A program made the position numbers and the translations under genes. DNA of 64,000 nt from Desulfobacteraceae bacterium 4572_130. GTDB taxonomy: Bacteria; Desulfobacterota; Desulfobacteria; Desulfobacterales; Desulfobacteraceae. The notes under the pieces are model-generated. The model searched no databases. It saw only the letters and a list, made by a program, of their open reading frames with translations, and had not been told where the DNA came from. Numbering within the stretch: the stretch's first letter is position 1; every line of letters begins with the position of its first letter. Shown here piece after piece: positions 46,973 through 57,763 of this stretch. The DNA lies in the NCBI GenBank assembly GCA_002084425.1, contig NBLN01000009.1, positions 62,001 to 126,000 on the forward strand, given 5' to 3'.

Positions 46973-48334
46973 TCATATCTTTTGTTTGTATTCAGCAAGT
47001 TTATTTCTCATAGTACGAACACTAATTCCTAATATTTTTGCAGCATGTGTTCGATTTCCTTCAGTAATATTTAAGGTATGGAAAATCATTTTTTCTTCCA
47101 TATCTTTTAATGAGATGGGCTTAATATTATAAGGGAATTGTTGCTCTTTACTCAGGCTAGTTTCAGAATCCTGGTAATCTTCCATTAAAAGATTATATGG
47201 CTCAATATTTTCTTTATCAGCAAGAAGAACTGCTCTATGAATAATATTTTCAAGTTCTCTGACATTTCCTGCAAAACTTTGAGAATTCAGTACATTAAGC
47301 GCACTTTTTGTTAAACCCTTGACATTTCGTTTGTCAATATCATTATATTTTTTTATAAAAAATTTAGAAAGCAGTTCTATATCCCCAATACGATTCTGTA
47401 GGCTAGGAATTTGTAAAGGTATAGTATTAAGTCTATAGTAAAGATCTTTACGAAATTCTCTTTTTTTTATAGCTTCCTTTACATCTTTATTTGTTGTTGC
47501 AACAATTCTAACATCAACATTAACAGGCTCTAATCCACCAACACGATCAATTTTTTTTTCCTGAAGTACTCTTAAAAGTTTTGCTTGGAGATGAAATTGC
47601 ATTTCAGTTATCTCATCAAGAAAAAGAGTTCCTTGATTTGCAAGCTCAAATTTACCTAATTTCCTTGATATAGCACCTGTGAAAGCTCCTTTCTCATGCC
47701 CAAAAAGTTCACTTTCAAGTAAAGATTCTGGTAAAGCTGCGCAATTAACTGCCACAAAAGGCATATTGTTTCTGTTACTTTTTTCATGGACAAATCGTGC
47801 AAAAAGTTCTTTACCTGTTCCACTTTCACCTTGAATAAAAATTGTTGCACTGGAATCAGCTACTTTTTTTACCAGTTTCAATAATTTTAACATACCTTTA
47901 TCATTTGTAATAATATCAAATTTTTTATTCTTTGAATAAAGTATATCTTTTTTTTGTCTAGAAGTATTTTTTTTTGTGAAAATTTTTTTTATACATAATT
48001 TTAAATATTTTTTATCAAAAGGCTTAACAATAAAATCAAAGGCACCATATTTCATTGTTTCTACGGCATCTTCAACTAAAGGTTGGTTTGAAATAAATAA
48101 TATTTCAGTCTCCATATTTTTCGTTTTTGTAGTTTGAAGGAATTCTACTGGTGAAAAATCAGGAGTTTCAAAGTCGGCAATAACCATCCCATAATTTTTT
48201 TTAAAAACAAAATTTTTTGCTTTATTTCCATCCATGGCAGTATCAACATGAAATCCAAGATCTTCACAAAGTTTAGTAAGCTCGATCCTTTCCCTTAGAT
48301 TTTCCTGTATGATTAAAATTTTCTGCCTAGCCAT
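46973..48334 (-). CDS. Flagellar sigma-54 response regulator (FlrC/FlgR-like)
   Basis: A 453-residue enhancer-binding protein: degenerate receiver domain (the acidic pocket reads IIQEN rather than DD; a phospho-Asp candidate is in VIADFETPD), AAA+ domain with GESGTGKELFA, GAFTGA and VGGLEPVNVDVRIVATTN, and C-terminal Fis-type helix-turn-helix (GNRTHAAKILGISVRTMRNKL). It directly precedes the RpoN promoter of the flagellar operon. The cognate kinase is not in the window. Confidence 0.88.
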   Translation of the reverse strand: MARQKILIIQENLRERIELTKLCEDLGFHVDTAMDGNKAKNFVFKKNYGMVIADFETPDFSPVEFLQTTKTKNMETEILFISNQPLVEDAVETMKYGAFDFIVKPFDKKYLKLCIKKIFTKKNTSRQKKDILYSKNKKFDIITNDKGMLKLLKLVKKVADSSATIFIQGESGTGKELFARFVHEKSNRNNMPFVAVNCAALPESLLESELFGHEKGAFTGAISRKLGKFELANQGTLFLDEITEMQFHLQAKLLRVLQEKKIDRVGGLEPVNVDVRIVATTNKDVKEAIKKREFRKDLYYRLNTIPLQIPSLQNRIGDIELLSKFFIKKYNDIDKRNVKGLTKSALNVLNSQSFAGNVRELENIIHRAVLLADKENIEPYNLLMEDYQDSETSLSKEQQFPYNIKPISLKDMEEKMIFHTLNITEGNRTHAAKILGISVRTMRNKLAEYKQKI

Positions 48335-48388
48335 TAAGGATCCCTTTTATATAAAAGTCTTTATAACGATTGAGTTAGTAATCATTTT

Positions 48389-51300
48389 TCAAAGAGGCTT
48401 TAAAGCCTTTATTCGATTTGTGTAATATTCATAGCCTCTAATTCTAAAAAATTGCCAACCACAACGTTCCAAAACTTTTTGACGCATTAAATCATTTTGA
48501 TATTGTTCAGCTCCGTGCCATTTATCACCGTCACATTCAATGGCTATTTTGGTTCCATCTGGCAGTAACATAACCATATCAATAATATATCTCTACCCTT
48601 TGCAACTTCATATTGCGGAATAGCACTTAAATTTCGTCTCACAATATCATTATAAACATCAACTTCAAACCAACTATCAAATGGGTCAGGTTGTGTTCCG
48701 ATATTTCTTTTTATTGGAGAAGTTAGAATTATTTGTTGTGGATTATGATTTTTGAAATGGTCTAATAATTTATACCGCAAGTCATTAGTGTTACTTAAAT
48801 CATCTAACTGGACTGAATGGAAAAGATAGATTTGCTCTATTGCACGACTTGTAGCAACATTAAAACGTCTTTCATCTTCTGGTTTTACAAGAGCAGACCG
48901 ATTATGATTATGTGCTGTTACCAAACTCAAAAAGATAATATCTCTTTCGTCACCCTGAAAAGACGCAGAGTTGCCACAAACAATTTTTCTTTTATGATAC
49001 TCTTGTTCACCGATTGTTTCTAATAGCAGCTTTTGAATAAGACTTGCTTGTTGATTACCTTGAAGTGTTATCACTCCAAATGTTTTGTCATTATAACGGT
49101 TATCATCAATTAATTTTGAAATTGTCACTGCAATTTCATTGGCTTCAGGTTCATTTATAATTCGTGCTCCTTTACCTTCAGTATATCCTTTTGTACAAAA
49201 AATGGTTTTTAAAGGTTCGAGTCTATTTTCTGAATATTGCTTTAAAGGATAAAGTCCTTTTCCATCAGGTGCATAAAAATGTTTGTTGGAAAATTCTATA
49301 ATTTCTGGCATACACCTGAAATGTTCTTGTAAAACTGTCATACCATCACAAAATAATTTTGCATGGTCAAAGAAACTAAAATCAGTTCCATAATAATTAT
49401 CAAAAGGGATTCCTTTTAAATGGCGTTGAATAAATGGAGTCATTAAATTTGCTGAAACACCGACATATTCAGGAGAGGTTTGTTTATCGTCTCCAACAAT
49501 TATGATGTTTTTTGTAATGTAAAGAAGGAAAATTGCATCTGGTCCCAGTTGGCTTGCCTCATCAATTATTACATAATCATACATCTCCTGCTCTGGTTGG
49601 ATTGTTTCAGCCACTTTATATAAAGGCATAATCCAACACGGTACAGAGTTCTTGCAATGTTCCATTTCTTTCCAAATGCTGTCTCAAAGAGCGGTTCTGC
49701 TGTAAATTTTCAACTACTTTATACCAAGATTTTTTAGCTGCAAGCTTGGCAATAAGTTTTCCTTTTTTGACTTCTGATTGATACAAATTATGCCTTAACT
49801 CTTGCTCATAATCAATGTCTATTAATTTGTTGATTTCCTTTTGAGCATGTCTAAAATATATAGATAATTCAAATTTTGATAAATCTTGTTTTGTAAAATC
49901 ACCTAACTGTATTGAATCAAATAAATTGGGTAGTCTTTTTTGAATATTTTCCTTTAATCTCAAGAAAGTCTGAAAATCATCCTTTTCATTACTTAATGTC
50001 TCAATTTGATTTATACATTTATGATAAGCATTTGAGTCAATTTGTTTGAATGCTTCAAATATTTTTTCTTTTATAGGATGATAATTGGGATTACTCAAAG
50101 ATACTTCCGCGTTTTTGATAATGTCCTTACAATAATTTACCTTCTGTAATAAATGATTGTATTCAGTTTCATTAATAATATTTTTCAAATTTTCTATATC
50201 AAAAACAGTGACAGATAATTTAGAAAAATCTTTAATCTCTTTTCGTTTTTGCTCTGATTCATTAATGATGACTATTAATTCAGCTACCTCAGAATCGATA
50301 TCTTGGAAGTAATTAAATTTTTTTAAATATGATTTTGTTTTCGGGATTTCTTTACTCCATAATTCGGATAATTCATTAAAATTTTGTCTAATTGAAATAT
50401 CATTCAAGACAATTTCAAATTCTTCTTTTGTATCACAAGGGCTTCCATTAACCCTAACTTCATCTATGAAATAAAGACGTTCCTTAATTTCTTTTGGTAA
50501 AAATGTCTTTTTAAGAGTGAATGTAAAACCTGATAATGAATTTCCATCTATTAAATAGTCCAGTAATGTTTGAGCATCTTTTCGAAGTTGTTTTATACTT
50601 TTTTTAGAGGGATAGGAAATTTCTATTTCTTTGTCAATCTCGCTTAAATTATGCTTCTCAATTTTTTTAATAGCCTCAGAAGAATATTGAAGGGTTTGAT
50701 TCCATTTGTTTGAATTACCATTTAGGTATGTGTTTATGAAATCATTGGTGAAATCAATTTGCAAATTACTTGATTGTTTATAATACTCTCTGAGTTGTTT
50801 GAGTAGTGTTTTGAGTTTTTCAAAGTCAGGGCATTGAATTAAAATATGCTCGTTTTTTGATGCATAGTATTGTGAAAGCTCATTCGCCAAGTTTTTATAT
50901 TCTTGAATTTGATTAACTGTCGGAAGTTTTTCCGTATTTGGTATGTCGTATTCAAAATCTGAAACATCAATATTTTGATAATTTTGATGTAGGTCTATAT
51001 AGTTTTGTAAATCAATATGAATTTGTTTATCATTTATATTGGAAAACTCATCCTTGTAGAATTCAAATTTCTCAGCCTCCTTTTCTAAATTTTCCGCAAT
51101 CTGAGTGAGTGTGCCAGAATATTTTGAATTAATTTCTTGCTTCCGAGTTGCCTTCTCTTTTATTTTAATAAGTTCATTTGTATTGGAAGCAATTTTTTCT
51201 TTTGTACGTTTTAACTTGTTACCGAAATCTTCAATTTCAGTTTGATAAGTATTTAAATTAGCTCTAGACAATTCATCATTTATTGAATTTACACTTTTTT

Positions 51301-51808
51301 GTAAATCTTGAATTGAGGATGAATCACCACTAAGTAAATTCACCGTCAAATCTTGGAATTCGGAAGGCAATTTATCTTTTAATACTTCTAACGCTCTTTT
51401 GGTGTATGCAGTAATCAATACCTTTTTCCCATTGGCAAGCAAATGGCATATCAGATTTGCAATAGTATGAGACTTACCTGTTCCTGGAGGACCTTGAACA
51501 AGAACTTTGCTTTTTCTTTTTGCTTTTTCAATGATTTCTATTTGTTCATTATTATATTCTTTTGGAAAATAAATTAGTTCATTTTGAGATGTAGAATTTG
51601 AACTTTCTCCTTCTGAAAAGTCATTTGCATTATCAGAATGTATTCCTATCAGGTCATTTTCAAATAGCTTATTATTCGGGATGTCATTAAGCCATAACTT
51701 CTTAGGATATTGAGTCTCTTGTGCTTCAATATCTCTTACTGGATTGCTTCTCAATTTTGAGAATTCCTTCAAGTAATTGAATATTTGCAGATATTTTTCT
51801 TTTTTCAT
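48389..51808 (-). pseudogene. Frameshifted SF1 helicase with C-terminal nuclease-like domain
   Basis: One ~1,140-residue protein split by two frameshifts. Part 1 (51808-~49650) holds Walker A (VQGPPGTGKSHTIANLI) and a long coiled-coil insert. Part 2 (~49665-~48590) holds Walker B (VIIDEASQLGPDAIFLLYI), QEHFRCMPEI, helicase motifs V-VI (NVATSRAIEQIYL). Part 3 (~48577-48389) holds a REase-like fold (AIECDGDKWHGAEQYQNDLMRQKVLERCGWQFFRI). The breaks lie near 49640-49660 and 48590. It is Upf1-like SF1; related helicase-nuclease proteins occur in defence islands. Probably inactive unless frameshifts are errors. Confidence 0.8.
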
Positions 51809-51840
51809 TCAGCATACCTATTCATTTATTTCTTATATTT

Positions 51841-51928
51841 TCATAACACATAACTATTTAATATTCTTTTATGTTTCATTGTGAGGCAAACTAAGAAGCA
51901 AAAATCAGATCTGCCTTATGGCAGTTAT
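51841..51928 (+). repeat. Family A repeat
   Basis: A copy from CATAACACATAACTATTTAA to CAGATCTGCCTTATGGCAG, in the 125-base gap between the helicase pseudogene and the TPR gene, at the 3' end of the latter. Confidence 0.8.
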
Positions 51929-51933
51929 TATAA

Positions 51934-54474
51934 TTAAAAGCTTTTAATTCTTTTTGCTAAATCAAGAGTTGAAAGTCGTTCCTTAGAAAGTTTTGACCAT
52001 ACTGAATCATTTTCAATAGCAATTTTTTCAAAAATTTCCTTTGCTTTTTTAAGAGCATTTCCTCTTTGATAAGCGTCAGCCAACATAAACCGCAGATCAG
52101 TTTTGGTTTTGGATGTATCAGAAAACTCCAGAGATTTTTTAAAGGCTTCAGCAGCATTATTATATTTTTTTTGTTCAACATATGATTCGCCAAGTCGTTT
52201 ATAAGTATCAGAAATTAAATTATAATTCTTTCCAGATGCCAGAGTAAAATTCTTAACAGCCTTTGCAAGTGCAAAAGAGACAGCCCCTAATTTATTCTGA
52301 TTTTTATATACATCAGCCTGTTTTATAAGAATATTTCCTTTTTCATGATAATTTTTAGTGGCTTTATAAGCTTTTGTAAAATTTATTATTGCTTTATTAA
52401 ATCTATTTTTTTGAGAATAAATCTCACCCATACGAAAATATGCATTACTGTTATTATTAGGGAAACGCTTTACAAAATCATCTAGAACTTCTAATGCATC
52501 ATCATTTCGTTCAGTTTCATCCATTGCAACACCAAGACCAAAAACAAGTTCACCCGGCATTGAGTCTCTGCTGTATTGCTTATATGCTTTTATTAATTGA
52601 TTAAATGCTTGTTCATAAAGACCAGCTTTAATATAGGCAAGGCCAACATCTAAAAAGATTTTCCTACTCTCCATTTTATTAAGAAATACACGTTCTTTTT
52701 CATATTGTGTTAGAATTTTAGTGTAAAAATTAGATTTAAGTTGATTATCAAAAAGCGATTCATAGGCTTTTTGCATTAATTTTGTGGACTTAATTCTTAA
52801 ATCTCTGTTAAGAGCTGGTGAAAGTTCTTTTAACTCATTAATACATTTAATATATTTACGTTTTCTGTAATAAATTCTTGCTAGCTCCACCCTAGCTGTT
52901 TTAGCAAATTTGTGGTCTGAAAAATTATTTTTAAACATATTATAAATTTTTTCTTTTTCCATAGTATCTTCTATATATTTTGCAAGCCCCATATAGCTTT
53001 TTAAACGACCTTCACCCCTGGGGAAATTATTAATTACAAATTTATAAATATTTATTGCTTTTTTAATTTTTCCTTCAATAGCATAAGTATCTCCAATATT
53101 GCTTAAAATAATATCTTTATTATTAATTTCAGGAAAAAGATTATAGGCTTTTATTAAATTTTTTCTGGCAGATATAGTTTTACCAAGCTTAAGACTAGCA
53201 TCTCCTATATATAAAAGAATTTCTGAAGAATTATAAATTTTTTCAGGATTTAATTTTACAAGCTGTGAAAGAATAGCTAGTGAATCACTATAATGTTTTT
53301 TCTTAAAAAGAACTTTTCCAACCCCAATACCTGCATCAACTGTATAAGCATTTCTAGGCATTTGCTTAAAAACTTTTCTAAAATACTTAATGGACTTATC
53401 ATAAGAACCTTTTTCATTATAAATTTTTCCAAGATAATAAAGCACTTCTGGATGTCCCGGATAATTTTTATAATCATTATTAACAATATTAAAAAATCCC
53501 TCAGCGGTAACATTATTTTTCAAAATAGTATTAATAATACCTAAGAAGGCATATCCAAAGGAAGCAAGTTCTGATTCAGGATATATAATTAATGAGTTAT
53601 GGAAAAAATCTGCTGCTTGTAACATGTGTTTATAATTATCCTTGTTACTAAGCTTAAAAAATGAATATGCTCTTAAAAAATTCGCTTGTTCAAGACAATT
53701 TTCCTGATTTTGAGTAATATATATATTTAATATATCAAAACTATTTTGCCATAATCCCTTTTTTAAAAATTTAAGAGCTTTAATAATTTTTGGTCCACAT
53801 TTAGAGACATCAACTTGAACAAGCAATTCAGTGTGGTCACCTGAAAAAAAATTTTTATTTTTTCTGATGTTTACAATGGAAGGATGCGGATTGTTTTGAG
53901 ATTCTTCCTTTTTTATATTTTTATTAAAATAGTTTTGTTTTTTAATACTATATTTTTTTTGTGATTTTAAAGATTTACTAGATAAAGTATAGGTATTGAT
54001 TTTTTTTTTCTTTTGATATTTTTTTAATATCTTTTTTCTTCTATTACCTATACTAGTTCTATCAATTATGTTTTTTTCAGAAACTATAGAATTCTTTTTT
54101 TTGAATTTTATTACAAGGTTTAAACTGGAATTATCCCATTTTGAAGTTATAGCTCCAAAAGATTTTTTACCTGTTACAGCAATACCAACAACCCCAGCCT
54201 GTAAAGATTTAAAGGCAATATTTTTTATAATAGAATTTTGTTTACCTTTTATTACTTTTAATTTTGGGGAAACATTAATATTGCTTAAAGCTATTAAAAT
54301 TTCTTTGTCATCAATTTTAATGATTTTATAGGGTATTTTTTTATTTGCAAAAAGTTCTAGGGAGGTGGGAGAATCTTTAAGAATTATTTTTTTTAATAAA
54401 GTCTTTTTTGCTTCGGCTTTGCCTATAAAAAACACGACAAACAATAAAGAGAAAAATAAAGTTTTACATTTCAT
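51934..54474 (-). CDS. Exported TPR protein with AMIN-like N-terminus
   Basis: An 846-residue periplasmic or membrane-associated protein. Signal peptide (residues 1-22, LFFSLLFVVFFIGKAEA), then a beta-rich AMIN-like domain (~25-130), a Lys-rich linker and about 16 TPR units over residues 220-830 (e.g. ALKFLKKGLWQNSFDIL, AYFRMGEIYSQKNRFNKAIINFTKAYK). AMIN domains bind peptidoglycan or target proteins to the envelope. It lies downstream of a sigma-54 site at 54816-54830, so it may belong to the motility regulon. Confidence 0.8.
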   Translation of the reverse strand: MKCKTLFFSLLFVVFFIGKAEAKKTLLKKIILKDSPTSLELFANKKIPYKIIKIDDKEILIALSNINVSPKLKVIKGKQNSIIKNIAFKSLQAGVVGIAVTGKKSFGAITSKWDNSSLNLVIKFKKKNSIVSEKNIIDRTSIGNRRKKILKKYQKKKKINTYTLSSKSLKSQKKYSIKKQNYFNKNIKKEESQNNPHPSIVNIRKNKNFFSGDHTELLVQVDVSKCGPKIIKALKFLKKGLWQNSFDILNIYITQNQENCLEQANFLRAYSFFKLSNKDNYKHMLQAADFFHNSLIIYPESELASFGYAFLGIINTILKNNVTAEGFFNIVNNDYKNYPGHPEVLYYLGKIYNEKGSYDKSIKYFRKVFKQMPRNAYTVDAGIGVGKVLFKKKHYSDSLAILSQLVKLNPEKIYNSSEILLYIGDASLKLGKTISARKNLIKAYNLFPEINNKDIILSNIGDTYAIEGKIKKAINIYKFVINNFPRGEGRLKSYMGLAKYIEDTMEKEKIYNMFKNNFSDHKFAKTARVELARIYYRKRKYIKCINELKELSPALNRDLRIKSTKLMQKAYESLFDNQLKSNFYTKILTQYEKERVFLNKMESRKIFLDVGLAYIKAGLYEQAFNQLIKAYKQYSRDSMPGELVFGLGVAMDETERNDDALEVLDDFVKRFPNNNSNAYFRMGEIYSQKNRFNKAIINFTKAYKATKNYHEKGNILIKQADVYKNQNKLGAVSFALAKAVKNFTLASGKNYNLISDTYKRLGESYVEQKKYNNAAEAFKKSLEFSDTSKTKTDLRFMLADAYQRGNALKKAKEIFEKIAIENDSVWSKLSKERLSTLDLAKRIKSF

Positions 54475-54521
54475 CTCTAGATACCTTTAATCATTTATTG
54501 AACATATAAAATTATTCAATT

Positions 54522-54687
54522 AGAGACCTTTGCATAAACGCATTTTTTATAATTTTTAATCTAAAAAATGTTTATAAATGTCTATAAACAGGGCTTGCTC
54601 TCTTTTGTCTAAATTTTAGGTTATAGGTATTATAATACGACTTCACCATAAAATTTAAATAAAATAGAGAGCATTGTGCAAAACTCT
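54522..54687. mobile_element. Family B MITE-like element with target duplication
   Basis: A 166-bp element, left end AGAGACCTTTGCATAAACGC and right end ATTGTGCAAAACTCT. CAATT flanks it directly on both sides (54517-54521 and 54688-54692). It is the cleanest copy of the family. It is inserted between the RpoN-like site at 54816-54830 and the TPR gene start at 54474. Confidence 0.85.
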
Positions 54688-54815
54688 CAATTAGTGCCTT
54701 GACCTGAGTGGATTTTCACAACCTATTTATTGACTTAATCATCAAAAAATAAAAATCTCTATACTGTCAATACCAACATATTAAAGTGTTTCATCAACCT
54801 AACAAAATAGTCAAT

Positions 54816-54830
54816 GCAACCAATATGCCA
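54816..54830 (-). promoter_or_regulatory. Sigma-54-like promoter upstream of TPR gene
   Basis: The minus strand reads TGGCATATTGGTTGC, with the GG-N10-GC spacing of an RpoN site. It points toward the TPR gene, about 340 bases away, of which 166 are a MITE insertion. Confidence 0.6.
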
Positions 54831-55277
54831 TAAATAATAAAAGAAAATCTAATACTTAAGAATATTTAAACAGAATTTTTCAGGTTTTTTTTAATAGTGC
54901 TGTAAATTTATATTTCATTTAAATTATGGATAGAGAAAAAAGCAGAAATTAAAACAACTGGAAAAATTATAAAATAAAGTAGTTATATTAGTAATTAAAG
55001 CAGGAAAATACATTTTTCTTCCTTGAATACTATTACAAACAGACTGGGTAATAATTAACTTTTTAGTCATCTTAAGTATTTTTGTATTTCTCTAATTTAT
55101 TGTTTTGACTGGGTTTTAAATTTTGCTAAATAATTCAAAAATGTTATTTATTGAATTATTGCACAGTCTAAAAGTAGGTGAAGAGTTTTTTGATGGTATA
55201 GAAACTAAAAATTTCAGATATTTATATCCAGTAACTGCCTGTCAGATAAATTGGTATGCTGTTAAAATATCATATCG
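54831..55277. other. Gap without recognisable gene
   Basis: AT-rich stretch between the -24/-12 site and the UPF0280 gene end. A plus-strand open frame here runs into the UPF0280 gene and is not coding. No terminator or RNA is evident. Confidence 0.5.
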
Positions 55278-56012
55278 TCATAATTTTGGCGGAAGTTTTA
55301 CAAGTTCTAAATCTCCCCATAAGCCTATTTTTTTTTTTTTAATAATAATTATTCCTTGTATATCACTTATATTTTTTCCTAGATGGAGCGCATTTTTTAT
55401 ATCAGATTCTTTTTTTACAATGTTGCCAAGCAAAGTAGCTGTTGCATCAGCAAGTGCACAGGAATTTGATACAATTGTTACTGCATCTGCTTTTCCAAAG
55501 CTTTTAGAATGACCAATTGTTCCAGATGATGTACAAAGAGCAAAAGGTATATCTTTTTTTGTAACCCTTACACCTATTTTCATATTTAAAGGAGAGCTTC
55601 CTGCAAAAATACTGAAAACTGTTTTATTATGGATTTTCATAAAAATATCCCCCCCATTTTCTACAATAACCTGCTTTGATTTTTTAAGAAGGCTATTGCC
55701 AGTATATTCAGCAATAGCTCCTGCCACTGCTGCCATGGGTCCAACATTTGCTTTTTTTGAAGCATTAATCATATCTAATATAATGGGGGGAGCAGGATGG
55801 TTTATATTTAAAGGGGTCATGGATGTTAAAAATTCTGGATGATGTGCTATATAAGATTCAATATAACCTCTAGACTCAAGAACTGATTTTATAGCTTCCT
55901 TTGACAGGTCTAAATCAGCTTGAATATAAAGATTTGTCTCTTTTGCTGTTATATTAAAAGAGACAAGTCCTTTTTTTTTTGCTTTGGTTCTATATGTACG
56001 ATCTTTAAACAA
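55278..56012 (-). CDS. UPF0280 family protein (ApbE-like)
   Basis: A 244-residue protein: GPMAAVAGAIAEYTG, VENGGDIFMK and GTIGHSKSFGKADAVTIVSNSCALADA are the family hallmarks. It belongs to the flavin transferase (ApbE) fold group. In anaerobes and methanogens it occurs near cofactor or Fe-S genes. Here it overlaps or abuts the downstream end of the Mrp-family gene, 8 bases away, so the two are likely co-transcribed. Confidence 0.92.
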   Translation of the reverse strand: MFKDRTYRTKAKKKGLVSFNITAKETNLYIQADLDLSKEAIKSVLESRGYIESYIAHHPEFLTSMTPLNINHPAPPIILDMINASKKANVGPMAAVAGAIAEYTGNSLLKKSKQVIVENGGDIFMKIHNKTVFSIFAGSSPLNMKIGVRVTKKDIPFALCTSSGTIGHSKSFGKADAVTIVSNSCALADATATLLGNIVKKESDIKNALHLGKNISDIQGIIIIKKKKIGLWGDLELVKLPPKL

Positions 56013-56020
56013 AGATTTAT

Positions 56021-56881
56021 TTACACAAGTTTAGTAATATTTTTTACAATATTTTCAAAGGCTCTAGAAAAATCACTTTCTTTATTTACCATAATTATAG
56101 GAGTACCAGAATCTCCGGATGCAACAACTTTAGTATCAAATGGTATAGAGCCAAGAAATCTCAAATTTTCTTTTTCTGCTGTTATTTTCCCACCCCCACT
56201 TTTAAAAAGTTCAATCTCTTTATTACAATGGGGACATTGAAATGCTCCCATATTTTCCAGTAAACCAAGTATTTTTATTTTTACAGTTCTGCAAAATGAA
56301 ATTGATTTTCTAACATCAGCAAGTGCAATTTCCTGGGGAGTTGTTACAACTAAAGCTTTTGCATCAGGAATTGTTTGAACAACAGTTAATGGTTCATCAC
56401 CTGTGCCAGGAGGAGCATCAATTATAAGAAAATCTAATTCCTGCCAATCAACAGAGCCAACAAACTGCTTAATCATTCCTGTTTTTGCAGGACCACGCCA
56501 AATGATTGCCTGATCTTTATTTTGCATTAAAGCTTGAATTGATACAATTTTAAGATTTTCTCCTATAAGTTTTGGCATAAGCAATTTATTGGGTGAAATA
56601 TCAAGCAGCTCAGTCATACCAAACATTTTAGCAATAGATGGTCCATGAAGATCAACATCCATAAGTCCTGTTTTAAAACCCTTTAAAGCAAGACTTGCGG
56701 CAAGATTAGCAGATACGCTACTTTTTCCAACCCCGCCTTTACCACTTAAAACAAAAATTTTATTTTTTATTTTAGAAAGGGATATTTTTATCATTTCTTC
56801 TTGTTGGTCTTGAGCTTTTTGCTGGTTTTGAGAGGGACATTCATTACTTTTCTTTGCTTGATCTACATTATTATGAATCAT
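56021..56881 (-). CDS. apbC: Mrp/ApbC-type Fe-S carrier ATPase
   Basis: A 286-residue P-loop ATPase. The deviant Walker A is FVLSGKGGVGKSSVSANLA, then DVDLHGPSIAKMFG and DAPPGTGDEP. A zinc- or Fe-S-binding CPHC motif appears near residue 220. It transfers [4Fe-4S] clusters in the cytoplasm. A N-terminal Cys (NECPSQNQQ) is as in NBP35-like members. Start ATG with AAGGAGAAG upstream. Confidence 0.92.
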   Translation of the reverse strand: MIHNNVDQAKKSNECPSQNQQKAQDQQEEMIKISLSKIKNKIFVLSGKGGVGKSSVSANLAASLALKGFKTGLMDVDLHGPSIAKMFGMTELLDISPNKLLMPKLIGENLKIVSIQALMQNKDQAIIWRGPAKTGMIKQFVGSVDWQELDFLIIDAPPGTGDEPLTVVQTIPDAKALVVTTPQEIALADVRKSISFCRTVKIKILGLLENMGAFQCPHCNKEIELFKSGGGKITAEKENLRFLGSIPFDTKVVASGDSGTPIIMVNKESDFSRAFENIVKNITKLV

Positions 56882-56983
56882 AATATAATACTTCTCCTTA
56901 TAATAATTCTTGTTTGTTTAATGCTTTAAAACCTTTACAAAAGATCTCGTAATTATAAGTTCTTTTATATAACTATATAATAG

Positions 56984-57763
56984 TTATTTTTTGATATACC
57001 CTAAATTAAATATATCTTTTTTAAGTACGATATTTGTATGGTATTTTGTAATTTCAAGTTCAAGGCTTTTCCCTGATTTTTCTTTTATTATTAATTTACA
57101 TGGAATTCTAAAAGAATTATTTTCCTTATAGTTAAAGAATTTTATAGTATATTCTTTAATTAAACCAAGGTATTCAAGTTTAATAATATCGTAATTAGAG
57201 TCCATAAAAATTTTTTGCACATCTCCTTTTAATTTTTTTCTTAAAACCAAAGTAGTATTAATTAAATCATTGTTTTTTAAAAAATATGCAAAATCAAAAT
57301 CGCATAAAGGAATTTGTCCTGATAAAAGTGCAATGATATCTTTAATTTTTATAGGTAAAAAAAGAATATTTTCCAGGAAGGGATTATTGGAATTAATTTT
57401 ATGTAGGGGATGCCTGCCTGTATGAGACAAAAAAAGTATGGATTTACCATTAAAAATTACAGTTTCAATTAGAACTCCTGATTTCATGATAGTCATACGA
57501 ATTTTATCTGGATTTAATAATGCCCATGCAACACGAAATTTTTCTTTTTTCCCTTTATCTGAAAAAGTTATCCAGCCAATACCTTTGGATGTTTTAATAT
57601 TTTTATTTATGTTTTTTATCTTATTTGTAAATAATAATGCTTTATTGTTAGAAAAGATTGGCTTGTTATTTTTTTTTGATGAACATCCTGAAAAAAGCAA
57701 TAATAAAAAAAATAAATTAATACTTAAGAAAACAGAAAAAAATCTAATTATAGTCAGATACAT
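56984..57763 (-). CDS. Outer-membrane lipoprotein of LolB/DUF4292-like fold
   Basis: A 259-residue protein with a lipoprotein signal (LLLLLFSGCSS, Cys near residue 27). The rest is a beta-rich fold (IGWITFSDKGKKEKFRVAWALLNPDKIRM) that resembles the LolB/LolA lipoprotein-binding group. It overlaps the end of the upstream TPR gene (same strand), with which it forms a pair. Confidence 0.75.
   Translation of the reverse strand: MYLTIIRFFSVFLSINLFFLLLLFSGCSSKKNNKPIFSNNKALLFTNKIKNINKNIKTSKGIGWITFSDKGKKEKFRVAWALLNPDKIRMTIMKSGVLIETVIFNGKSILFLSHTGRHPLHKINSNNPFLENILFLPIKIKDIIALLSGQIPLCDFDFAYFLKNNDLINTTLVLRKKLKGDVQKIFMDSNYDIIKLEYLGLIKEYTIKFFNYKENNSFRIPCKLIIKEKSGKSLELEITKYHTNIVLKKDIFNLGYIKK

Noticed and set aside
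55123-55512. Plus-strand frame overlapping the UPF0280 gene
   Set aside because: Most of it is antisense to a well-recognised gene; no ribosome site or motif supports it.
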